DNA from: Kordiimonas aestuarii
GTDB lineage: Bacteria; Pseudomonadota; Alphaproteobacteria; Sphingomonadales; Kordiimonadaceae
NCBI RefSeq assembly: GCF_025574465.1
Contig: NZ_JAOBPP010000009.1
Location: 27,742 to 91,741, forward strand
DNA length: 64,000 nucleotides
Direction: 5' to 3'
The position numbers and the translations under genes were made by a program. The notes beneath the pieces are model-generated. The model was not told where the DNA came from. It was given only the letters and a program-made list of their open reading frames with translations, and did not search any database. Shown here one piece after another: positions 44,210 through 51,393 of this stretch; position 1 is the stretch's first letter; each line of letters begins with the position of its first letter.

Positions 44210-45793
44210 ATGACACTTGGCGGCCCTATCGATCGGCGGCGTACCTTTGCCATCATCTCGCACCCGGATGCGGGTAAAACGACCCTGACCGAAAAATTGC
44301 TGCTTTTCGGTGGCGCCATTCAGGCGGCCGGGGAAGTGAAAGCCCGGGGTGAGCGTCGGCGGGCGCGCTCTGACTGGATGAAGGTGGAGCAGGAGCGCGG
44401 TATTTCTGTCGCATCGTCTGTGATGACGTTTGACTATGAAGGCCGGACCTTCAATCTTCTCGACACGCCGGGCCACGAAGATTTTTCGGAGGATACCTAT
44501 CGTACCCTGTCCGCGGTTGACAGCGCAGTGATGGTGCTTGATAGCGCCAAGGGCATCGAGGCTCAAACCCGCAAGCTGTTCGAAGTCTGTCGTCTGCGGG
44601 ACATGCCGATCACAACGTTCATCAATAAGCTGGACCGTGAAGCCAAGGACCCGTTTGAGCTGTTGGATGAGGTGGAACAGACGCTGGCGCTGGATGTATC
44701 GCCAGCCAGTTGGCCCATAGGCATGGGGCGTGAATTCAAGGGCTGTTATGATCTGATTCACGATCAGCTTATTCTGTTTGATCGCGGTAAGGGCGACCTC
44801 GTGACCGAAGGCATTGAATGCCGTGGCCTTGACGATCCGAAGCTTGATGAATTGTTGCCTGACTATGCCGTTGAAAAATTGCGCGCTGATGTTGAGATGG
44901 TGCGCGCATTGTGCCCGGCCTTTGACCGTGAGGCTTATCTTGAAGGCACATTGACCCCTGTTTTCTTCGGATCGGCTATCAATAACTTTGGTGTGCAGGA
45001 ATTGCTCAAAGGGCTGGCTGACTTTGCACCAAAACCTCGGGCCGGTAAGGCGCTTGAGCGCAAGGTTGATCCGCTGGAGGAGAAGGTGTCCGCATTTGTC
45101 TTCAAAATTCAGGCGAATATGGACCCCAAGCACCGCGACCGTATTGCGTTTGTACGTTTGGTATCCGGTCGGTTCCGCAAGGGCATCAAGATGAAGCATG
45201 TCCGCAGCGGAAAGATCCTGGCAATCCATAATGCGCAGCTTTTCCTTGCTCAGGACCGAGAGGTCGCTGAAGAAGCTTATGCTGGCGACATTATCGGAAT
45301 CCCCAACCACGGCAATCTGCGCATTGGTGACACCTTGACGGAGGGCGAGATCATTCGCTTTACCGGCGTGCCGTCATTTGCGCCGGAAATTCTGCAAAAA
45401 GTGCGGGCGGATGATCCGATGAAAGCCAAGCATCTTGGCCGGGCACTTGAGCAACTTGCGGAAGAGGGGGCTGCCCGTGTTTTTAAGCCTAACCTGGGGA
45501 GTGACTGGGTGGTGGGCGTTGTTGGCCCGCTGCAGTTTGATGTGCTGGCGGATCGCATCCGCACAGAATATCAGATTCCGTGCCGCTTCGAGCCGACAAG
45601 CCTGATGACGGCGGAATGGGTAGAGGGTGACCCGCGCGAACTGAAAAAGTTTGGTGAACAGAACCGGGCGTCGATGGCCGTGGATCATGCTGGTGCACCA
45701 GTTTACCTCGCGCGTAACACCTGGCATCTTGACAAGGCTAAAGATGACTTTCCGTCGTTGCGGTTTCTCAAGACCAAGGAAGAGGTCTATTAA
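44210..45793 (+). CDS. prfC: Peptide chain release factor 3
   Basis: This 527-residue translational GTPase recycles RF1/RF2 from the ribosome after termination. G motifs are in place: SHPDAGKTTLTEKLL (about 17-31), the switch region around VEQERGISVASS, DTPGHEDF and NKLD. The ATG at 44210 gives the family's usual N-terminus and length. An open frame with GTG at 44135 adds 25 unconserved residues and was rejected. The ribosome site before 44210 is weak. A palindromic hairpin follows the stop. Confidence 0.95.
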   Translation: MTLGGPIDRRRTFAIISHPDAGKTTLTEKLLLFGGAIQAAGEVKARGERRRARSDWMKVEQERGISVASSVMTFDYEGRTFNLLDTPGHEDFSEDTYRTLSAVDSAVMVLDSAKGIEAQTRKLFEVCRLRDMPITTFINKLDREAKDPFELLDEVEQTLALDVSPASWPIGMGREFKGCYDLIHDQLILFDRGKGDLVTEGIECRGLDDPKLDELLPDYAVEKLRADVEMVRALCPAFDREAYLEGTLTPVFFGSAINNFGVQELLKGLADFAPKPRAGKALERKVDPLEEKVSAFVFKIQANMDPKHRDRIAFVRLVSGRFRKGIKMKHVRSGKILAIHNAQLFLAQDREVAEEAYAGDIIGIPNHGNLRIGDTLTEGEIIRFTGVPSFAPEILQKVRADDPMKAKHLGRALEQLAEEGAARVFKPNLGSDWVVGVVGPLQFDVLADRIRTEYQIPCRFEPTSLMTAEWVEGDPRELKKFGEQNRASMAVDHAGAPVYLARNTWHLDKAKDDFPSLRFLKTKEEVY

Positions 45794-45812
45794 CCTCGAA
45801 GGTCATGCAAAT

Positions 45813-45837
45813 CTGGGGTCGTCAAAAGCGACCCCAG
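45813..45837 (+). terminator. Hairpin after prfC, no T-tract
   Basis: CTGGGGTCG (45813-45821) and CGACCCCAG (45829-45837) form a perfect 9-bp stem, 20 bases after the prfC stop. No T run follows, so it may protect the mRNA end or terminate poorly, leaving some readthrough into the VOC gene. Confidence 0.45.
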
Positions 45838-45877
45838 GGGCTAGACTCTCCCGGTAATAAGTTGAGGGAGAAAAACG

Positions 45878-46300
45878 ATGAGCGACAATGACGGTGTCAT
45901 CACCGGTGTGGGAGGTATCTTTTTCAAGTGTCGTGATCGCGAAGGCCTTGTTGACTGGTACCGCAACAAGCTGGGCTTTCCTTTTGATGGGACCGGGGCC
46001 AGCTTTGTGTTTCGCGAGGATGATGATCCCGAGAAAGCGGGCTATTTTGTCTGGGGCCCCTTCAAAAAAGAAACCGAATATTTCCGCCCTTCCGGCCGCG
46101 AGTTCATGATCAACCTGCGAGTGCGGGGACTTGAGGCTCTGCTGGACCGGCTAAAAAGGGCCGGTATCGAGCAGATAGGGGAAATGGAAGAGTATGAATA
46201 CGGTAAATTTGCCTGGATACTTGACCCTGAAGGCACCAAGATCGAGCTGTGGGAGCAGATTGGCGAACCGCCCATCGTCGATGAGGATAAGCCAGACTAA
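45878..46300 (+). CDS. VOC family protein
   Basis: The 140-residue protein has the two-module VOC fold: GIFFKCRDREGLVDWYRNKL at the start, FMINLRVRGLEALLDRL in the middle and WILDPEGTKIELWEQ at the end. The final Glu (KIELWE) fits a metal ligand, but the first His of classic glyoxalases is replaced, so the usual four-ligand metal site looks incomplete. GAGGGAG precedes the ATG. The function is unknown; small VOC proteins of this type are often annotated as glyoxalase-like or bleomycin-resistance-like. It converges on the flagellar fliP gene. Confidence 0.8.
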   Translation: MSDNDGVITGVGGIFFKCRDREGLVDWYRNKLGFPFDGTGASFVFREDDDPEKAGYFVWGPFKKETEYFRPSGREFMINLRVRGLEALLDRLKRAGIEQIGEMEEYEYGKFAWILDPEGTKIELWEQIGEPPIVDEDKPD

Positions 46301-46367
46301 TCTCATTGGTATATCACAACTTACGATAATTTAATTAGGTTAACTAATTATCTTGTGTGGTGTTCTT

Positions 46368-47162
46368 CTATTGGCCGACGCCCGGCGGCGGAGCGGTCCC
46401 GAAGCTCTGCACCAGCGAGCCCGCCACCAGGTTCCAGCCGTCCACGAGGACAAAAAATATCAGCTTGAATGGCATGGCAATCATCACGGGTGGCAGCATC
46501 ATCATACCCATCGACATAAGGATCGAAGCCACCACCATGTCAATCACGACAAAGGGCACGTACAGCAGAAAGCCAATTTCAAATGCACGACGGATCTCGG
46601 AAATCATGAACGCCGGCACGAGCGTAGTCATCGGGACCGTTTGCACATTTTCCGTTTCTGGGTCGTTGGCCAGAGTCATGAATAGTTCAAGGTCTTTTTC
46701 TCGGACCTGAGACAACATGAAATTGCGCATGGGTACCGACGCCCGGTTATAGGCCTCAACTTCATCAATTTCTTCGTTGATGAGTGGCTGGATGCCCTGA
46801 TCCCATGCCGCCGTGAATGTGGGCATCATAACATAGCCCGTAAGGAAAAGCGCAAGCGAAACGATCACGATATTTGGCGGTGATTGCTGGGTGCCCATTG
46901 CGCTTCTGAGCAGCGAAAATACGATTACCATGCGTGTGAAACTTGTCATCATGACCAGAATACTGGGTGCGAGGCTCAAAACTGTCATCAAGAGAATAAG
47001 CTGCACAACTCGTCCGCTGAGGGAGCCGGACTGGCCAAGATCGATATTGACTGACTGCGCAATGGCAGGGGGCGCCATGCCGACAAGCAGGGCGATGGCC
47101 AGTGGTGCCAGAATGATCATGCTTCTGGTGATCAGTTTGCGATGTAATGCAAATTTAACCAC
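46368..47162 (-). CDS. fliP: Flagellar export channel protein FliP
   Basis: FliP forms, with FliQ and FliR, the inner-membrane export gate of the flagellar type III system. From the GTG at 47162 (after AAGGGGAAAACC) it is 264 residues, with an N-terminal signal sequence (ending PPAIAQS) and four later membrane segments. Typical blocks are LAPSILVMMTSFTRMVIVFS, then TQQSPPNIV, and the end ISEIRRAFEIGFLLYVPFVV. The start overlaps the fliO stop by eight bases; an ATG at 47198 would overlap more and lacks a good ribosome site. It is the last gene of the fhlB-like/fliO/fliP set on the minus strand. Confidence 0.95.
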   Translation of the reverse strand: MVKFALHRKLITRSMIILAPLAIALLVGMAPPAIAQSVNIDLGQSGSLSGRVVQLILLMTVLSLAPSILVMMTSFTRMVIVFSLLRSAMGTQQSPPNIVIVSLALFLTGYVMMPTFTAAWDQGIQPLINEEIDEVEAYNRASVPMRNFMLSQVREKDLELFMTLANDPETENVQTVPMTTLVPAFMISEIRRAFEIGFLLYVPFVVIDMVVASILMSMGMMMLPPVMIAMPFKLIFFVLVDGWNLVAGSLVQSFGTAPPPGVGQ

Positions 47163-47466
47163 GGTTTTCCCCTTCTTTCGCATCACCGCCGGCCTCAATC
47201 ATTTCAGCGAATCCCGGACCTTTACTATCGATGCGGGTGACCCCGTTTGCACCAGTCCCGATAAGATAGTCCCGGTCACGCCAGCGCACAACAATCAGCC
47301 GGTTTCTGGCGTCGAGAAGACGGCTTGCAATTATTTCCAGTTCCTTGTCGCCGGGCTTCTGGCGGTGTGTGCCGGGCAGGAGGCCAAACCGCCGTACGAG
47401 CCATGCCATCAGCGCAAGCGCGCCCAGCATCATGAACAAAACGGAGAAAACACCAAGATATTCCAT
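47155..47466 (-). CDS. fliO: Flagellar biosynthetic protein FliO
   Basis: This 103-residue inner-membrane protein helps FliP assemble. It has one N-terminal membrane span (about 5-22, GVFSVLFMMLGALALMAWLV) and then a cytoplasmic FliO domain (LEIIASRLLDARNRLIVVRWRD then YLIGTG). Size and order are as expected. It begins two bases after the stop of the FlhB-domain gene and overlaps fliP by eight bases, so the three are translationally linked. Confidence 0.88.
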   Translation of the reverse strand: MEYLGVFSVLFMMLGALALMAWLVRRFGLLPGTHRQKPGDKELEIIASRLLDARNRLIVVRWRDRDYLIGTGANGVTRIDSKGPGFAEMIEAGGDAKEGENRG

Positions 47467-47468
47467 AT

Positions 47469-47822
47469 TCAGCGGTCCGTATCTGTCATGGGTTGTGCAA
47501 CAGGGGCTTCAACCGAGTCCTGTTGCGGCCCGGCTCTTGTGGTTTCAAGTTTGTGGTTCTCGGCGTAGACACGCTCAAGGATCAGCGACACCGCATGCAG
47601 TGCCTCAAAAGGCACGGGGCAGTCAACATCAAAGGCATCCAGCAGTTCAACAAGGTCTTTGTCCTGCCGAACCCTAACGCCTTCAGCAAAGGCAATGTCG
47701 AGAATTTTTTCAGCGACATACCCATGGCCTTTTGCGGAGATCCGAGGCGCACTATTGTTGTCGGCGCGCGTTACCGCGACGGCTTTTGTGCCGGGAACAT
47801 GCTTGTTTTCAGCTTCGCTCAT
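47469..47822 (-). CDS. FlhB C-terminal-domain-like protein (no NPTH)
   Basis: The 117-residue protein resembles the cytoplasmic FlhB/EscU domain alone: TKAVAVTR, then APRISAKGHGYVAEKILDIAFAEG and VRQDKDLVELLDAF. It lacks the NPTH cleavage site found in the full-length FlhB at 50247, so it cannot self-cleave in the usual way. Similar short paralogues (YlqH/FhlB-like) exist beside flagellar genes in other bacteria and may partly replace the FlhB switch piece. I chose the ATG at 47822; the frame extends to 47882 without a ribosome site. It is the first gene before fliO-fliP and divergent from flgB. Confidence 0.78.
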   Translation of the reverse strand: MSEAENKHVPGTKAVAVTRADNNSAPRISAKGHGYVAEKILDIAFAEGVRVRQDKDLVELLDAFDVDCPVPFEALHAVSLILERVYAENHKLETTRAGPQQDSVEAPVAQPMTDTDR

Positions 47823-47974
47823 CCTGATATTCAGCGTCAGTTCCCTTAAAAATGCAAGGACATAAGGGCTGGGGCTGTCCAAGAAAATTTAGGATTGTTT
47901 GCAACTTGTTAACCCGTTTTGGGTCATGTTATGGTGTATATAAGTTTAATTCAGGCGATATGTCCGGAGAGACG

Positions 47975-48397
47975 ATGGATCTGACAAACATACCGATTAT
48001 GGCTGCGCTCAAACAGCGCCTTAACTGGTTGAATAACAATCAGGCCGTGATTACGGAAAATATTTCACAAGCCGATACCCCTGGGTATCGCGCCAAGGAA
48101 CTGGAAAAACAGCAGTTTTCCGGCCTTGTGGAAGAGATGTCGGCTGGCACCTCAGGGACTGTTCAGATGAGGGCCAAAAGCGGGCGGCATATGGATATTT
48201 CCGGTGGCAGCGCCGACAATTCCCGGATTGTGGAGATCAAGGGACGTGAAGAATCACCGAATGGAAACTCAGTGGTTCTCGAAGAGGAAATGATGACTTT
48301 GGCCGATAATCAGATGAAATACGGCATGGTTGTCAACCTCTACAAAAAGAATTTGGGGCTTTTGAAGAAAGCTATTGGCAAGGATGGTGGTCGGTAG
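47975..48397 (+). CDS. flgB: Flagellar basal-body rod protein FlgB
   Basis: The 140-residue proximal rod protein opens with the family's helix and loop (LKQRLNWLNNNQAVITENIS, then ADTPGYRAKE) and ends with EMMTLADNQMKYGMVVNLYKK. I chose the ATG at 47975, after CGGAGAGACG; ATG 47960 and the open frame back to 47852 are alternatives with weaker support. It is the first gene of a plus-strand set flgB-flgC-fliE-fliQ-fliR-flhB. The upstream gap has TATATA at about 47937 as a possible -10 box, but no convincing flagellar sigma site. Confidence 0.92.
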   Translation: MDLTNIPIMAALKQRLNWLNNNQAVITENISQADTPGYRAKELEKQQFSGLVEEMSAGTSGTVQMRAKSGRHMDISGGSADNSRIVEIKGREESPNGNSVVLEEEMMTLADNQMKYGMVVNLYKKNLGLLKKAIGKDGGR

Positions 48398-48440
48398 AAC
48401 CTGACCGCCCTTCCTCTGGACCGCGATTGAGAGACAGGCA

Positions 48441-48848
48441 ATGGATTTACAAAAAGCCATGATGGCATCGGCGGCGGGTCTTAGGGCCCAGTCGGTACGT
48501 ATGCGCGTCATTTCTGAGAATATTGCCAACCAGAACTCTATCGCAATGGAGCCCGGGGCTGATCCATATCGCCGCAAAATTGTTACCTTCGAGACCGAAC
48601 TTGACCGTGCGAACGGTGTGACGCTCGTCAAGCCTGGCGCTGTTGCGTATGATCAGAAAGAGTTCGGCAAGAAATACGATCCGGGTAATCCGGCGGCTGA
48701 TGGGGCAGGGTATATCAAGACGTCTAATGTGAATGGTCTGATTGAAATGATGGACATGCGGCAGGCGCAACGGACTTATCAGTCAAACCTCAACGCGCTC
48801 GAGGCGACACGTCGTATGGCGACGATGACCCTGGACCTGCTGCGCTAG
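48441..48848 (+). CDS. flgC: Flagellar basal-body rod protein FlgC
   Basis: This 135-residue rod protein carries the rod/hook N-terminal motif (MASAAGLRAQSVRMRVISEN, then IANQNS) and the C-terminal heptad-like MMDMRQAQRTYQSNLNALEA of FlgC. It is 43 bases after flgB and nine bases before fliE. Size is normal. It assembles in the periplasmic rod after export by the machinery coded by the following genes. Confidence 0.94.
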   Translation: MDLQKAMMASAAGLRAQSVRMRVISENIANQNSIAMEPGADPYRRKIVTFETELDRANGVTLVKPGAVAYDQKEFGKKYDPGNPAADGAGYIKTSNVNGLIEMMDMRQAQRTYQSNLNALEATRRMATMTLDLLR

Positions 48849-48857
48849 GAGTAAGTG

Positions 48858-49181
48858 ATGAATATCAAACAGCTTGATGCCGTTAACGCTTATTCGCAAG
48901 CGACAAAGCAAATGCAGCCCGGTGGGCTTGGTGCACGCGATGGGGCGGACGGCGTAAAGGCGGACTCGGCGTTTGGCGCACTCGTTGACCAGGCAGTTGG
49001 CGACGTGCAGAAAGCCACCACCACGGCAGAGGTGACAAGTGCCAAGGCGCTGGTCGACCAAGCGGATATGGTGGACGTTGTGACTGCTGTGTCTAATGCT
49101 GAGATGGTTGTTGATACGGTTATCAGTGTACGGGACAAAGTGATCTCGGCATACAACGATATTCTGAAGATGCCGATCTAG
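48858..49181 (+). CDS. fliE: Flagellar hook-basal body protein FliE
   Basis: FliE (107 residues here) joins the MS ring to the rod. The conserved C-terminal half is clear: LVDQADMVDVVTAVSNAEMV then VIKVRD-like VISVRDKVISAYNDILKMPI. The N-terminal half is variable, as usual. A GTG at 48855 directly precedes the ATG at 48858; AGGAGTAAGTG is the ribosome site. It is followed 32 bases later by fliQ. Confidence 0.92.
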   Translation: MNIKQLDAVNAYSQATKQMQPGGLGARDGADGVKADSAFGALVDQAVGDVQKATTTAEVTSAKALVDQADMVDVVTAVSNAEMVVDTVISVRDKVISAYNDILKMPI

Positions 49182-49213
49182 GCATTGATGCACCAAAACT
49201 TTGGGGGTAGCAG

Positions 49214-49480
49214 GTGACCGGTCCTGATGTACTTGAGGTCGCGAGAGATGCTTTGATTGTGCTGCTGCTGACTGCAGGGCCAATTCTGGCGGTTGGCCTG
49301 ATGGTTGGGGTTGCCATCGCCTTTTTCCAGACCCTTACACAGCTTCAGGAAATGACCCTCACCTTTGTCCCCAAAATCATCGCTGTGTTTACCGTACTTT
49401 TAATTGCGCTGCCTTACATGGGGCGAAATTTGTCTGCCTTCATGCTGAGGATATCAGAGCGTATCATATCGGGCGGTTAA
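49214..49480 (+). CDS. fliQ: Flagellar export channel protein FliQ
   Basis: This 88-residue inner-membrane protein is part of the FliPQR export gate. Two hydrophobic hairpin helices are visible (about 15-38, LIVLLLTAGPILAVGLMVGV, and about 52-72). The family block FFQTLTQLQEMTLTFVPKI is intact. The start is GTG at 49214. It is five bases from fliR. Confidence 0.94.
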   Translation: MTGPDVLEVARDALIVLLLTAGPILAVGLMVGVAIAFFQTLTQLQEMTLTFVPKIIAVFTVLLIALPYMGRNLSAFMLRISERIISGG

Positions 49481-49484
49481 GCCC

Positions 49485-50243
49485 ATGTTAGGCAACGTAT
49501 TACCGGTCGAAGCTTTTGGTTTCTTGCTCGTTACCGTTCGCCTTGCCGCATTGGTGATGGTAATGCCAATTCTGGGTGAAAGCTCGGTGCCGGGCCGTAT
49601 TCGTGCTGGATTGGCACTGACGATCTCGGTCATTGTATACAGCAGCGTTCGCGACCTGATGCCTCCTATGCCTGAAAGCGTGTTTGGGTTATTTGCTCTC
49701 ATGTTCCGGGAATTTCTGGTCGGGATCATCATTGGCCTGGCAACCAGAATTCTGATGTCAGCCACGCATGTGGCGGGCACCGTGATTGCCTTCCAGACCG
49801 GCCTTGCCGCAGCGCAATCGTTTGACCCCGCGCAGGGGTCACAGAGCGCGCTTGTTGCCGCGTTCATGACCTATATCGCTATTACCCTGATTGTGGTTTT
49901 TGACCTGCATCATCTCATGATCTTGGGGATGGCGCACAGTTACCAGAAGTTTCCAGTCGGGGAAGTTTTACCCTATGCCGACTTTGCCACGCTGGTGACC
50001 GAGATGGTCTCGGACTCTTTCCTGCTGGGGTTTCATATGGCGTCGCCATTCATCGCGTATGGCCTGATTTTCAACCTCAGTCTCGGGCTTATCTCCCGCA
50101 TGGTGCAGGGCTTTCAGGTGTTTTTCATCGGTATGCCGGTGAACATTTTTATGGGTTTTTCCATTATGATGCTGCTTATTGGCGGCATGATGCAGCTGTT
50201 TCTTGATCGTTTTCGCGATCTCCTGCTGGGTTTTTTGGGGTGA
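49485..50243 (+). CDS. fliR: Flagellar export channel protein FliR
   Basis: The 252-residue membrane protein completes the FliPQR gate. Several hydrophobic spans are evident, with typical FliR text such as LRLAAL-like VTVRLAALVMVMPILGES, then FREFLVGIIIGLATRI, and FFIGMPVNIFMGFSIMMLL near the end. It is followed three bases later by flhB. Length is normal. Confidence 0.93.
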   Translation: MLGNVLPVEAFGFLLVTVRLAALVMVMPILGESSVPGRIRAGLALTISVIVYSSVRDLMPPMPESVFGLFALMFREFLVGIIIGLATRILMSATHVAGTVIAFQTGLAAAQSFDPAQGSQSALVAAFMTYIAITLIVVFDLHHLMILGMAHSYQKFPVGEVLPYADFATLVTEMVSDSFLLGFHMASPFIAYGLIFNLSLGLISRMVQGFQVFFIGMPVNIFMGFSIMMLLIGGMMQLFLDRFRDLLLGFLG

Positions 50244-50246
50244 GCG

Positions 50247-51329
50247 ATGGCTGACGAAGACGAAAGTCAGAAAACCGAGGAGCCGACAGCCAAAAAGCTG
50301 CAGGATGCCAAAGAGAAGGGCGAGGTTGCCTCGAGCCAGGAACTCAAAACCTGGTTTATGCTTGCTGCGGCTACAGCAGTTGTTGCTGGCCTGGGGCCTT
50401 TTATGGCGTCATCCGTGGCGTTGCGCCTGCAGGTATTTATGGGCAACATCCACCTGATGGATACGGAGCAGGTGGGCGCCACAGCGAATATTTTTGCGCT
50501 GGTTCGCGAAGTTTTTTTTATCATCATCATCCCCTTCAGCATTTTTGTCGTTATTGCTCTCGCCGCCAGCTATATCCAGCATGGGGCCACCTTTACTTTT
50601 GAGAAATTAAAGCCTGACCTCAGCAAATTATCCCCGCTCAAAGGGGCTAAGAAGATTTTCTCCACCCGGATTTTCATCGAATTTGTGAAAATAACCCTGA
50701 AACTTATCGGGGTGACATCGGCCGTGTTGATTGTGGTTTTGCCCGAGCGAGAGCTGATCGACACCATCATGTATCTCTCGGTCATTGATTTGATGGGATT
50801 GATCTACACCATGGCGGTCCGGCTGATGATCGCGGTGTTGATTTTCCTGACCATCGTCGCAGCGATCGATTATTCCTATCAGAAATACCAATATATCAAG
50901 AAGTTGCGTATGACGAAGCAGGAGGTCAAAGACGAACGCAAGCAGTCCGATGGTGACCCGCACGTGAAAGGAAGGCTGCGTTCGATCCGGCGTGAACGCG
51001 CCATGCAGCGCATGATGGCGAATATCCCGAAGGCTGATGTCGTTATTACCAACCCGACGCACTATGCGGTTGCTCTGGAATATAAACATGGCACCATGGA
51101 CGTACCGAAGCTTGTGGCCAAAGGTGTTGATACAGTTGCCCTTAGGATCAGGGAAATGGCGGAAGAGCATGGTGTCCCCATCATCGAAAACCCGCCGCTT
51201 GCGCGCGCGCTGCATGCTGGCGTCGATATTGATGAGGAGATTCCGCCCGAGCACTATAAGGCGGTTGCCGGCGTCATCAGCTATATTATGAAGTTGAGGA
51301 AGGCTGGCTTTTCAGGACGTAAGCGCTGA
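50247..51329 (+). CDS. flhB: Flagellar export switch protein FlhB
   Basis: The 360-residue protein has four membrane spans (about 30-205) and a cytoplasmic C-terminal domain that changes the export substrate from rod/hook to filament. The autocleavage site NPTH is at residues 269-272 (ITNPTHYAVAL), so it should self-cleave between Asn269 and Pro270. The N-terminal charged DESQKTEEPTAKKLQDAKEK is typical. It is the last flagellar gene of this set and is followed 64 bases later by cckA. Confidence 0.95.
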   Translation: MADEDESQKTEEPTAKKLQDAKEKGEVASSQELKTWFMLAAATAVVAGLGPFMASSVALRLQVFMGNIHLMDTEQVGATANIFALVREVFFIIIIPFSIFVVIALAASYIQHGATFTFEKLKPDLSKLSPLKGAKKIFSTRIFIEFVKITLKLIGVTSAVLIVVLPERELIDTIMYLSVIDLMGLIYTMAVRLMIAVLIFLTIVAAIDYSYQKYQYIKKLRMTKQEVKDERKQSDGDPHVKGRLRSIRRERAMQRMMANIPKADVVITNPTHYAVALEYKHGTMDVPKLVAKGVDTVALRIREMAEEHGVPIIENPPLARALHAGVDIDEEIPPEHYKAVAGVISYIMKLRKAGFSGRKR

Positions 51330-51393
51330 GAGGGCTTGAACGTGACCTGAGATCAGGCCTACAGTTTCTGAAATGTCGGGGAGAGATTGATTT

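Noticed and set aside
44147..45310. 387-codon minus-strand frame
   Set aside because: Antisense to prfC, whose GTPase motifs are intact; no ribosome site or protein-like composition.
47881..47974. CtrA site before flgB
   Set aside because: Only a single TTAACC half-site is present at about 47909; no TTAA-N7-TTAA pair was found.
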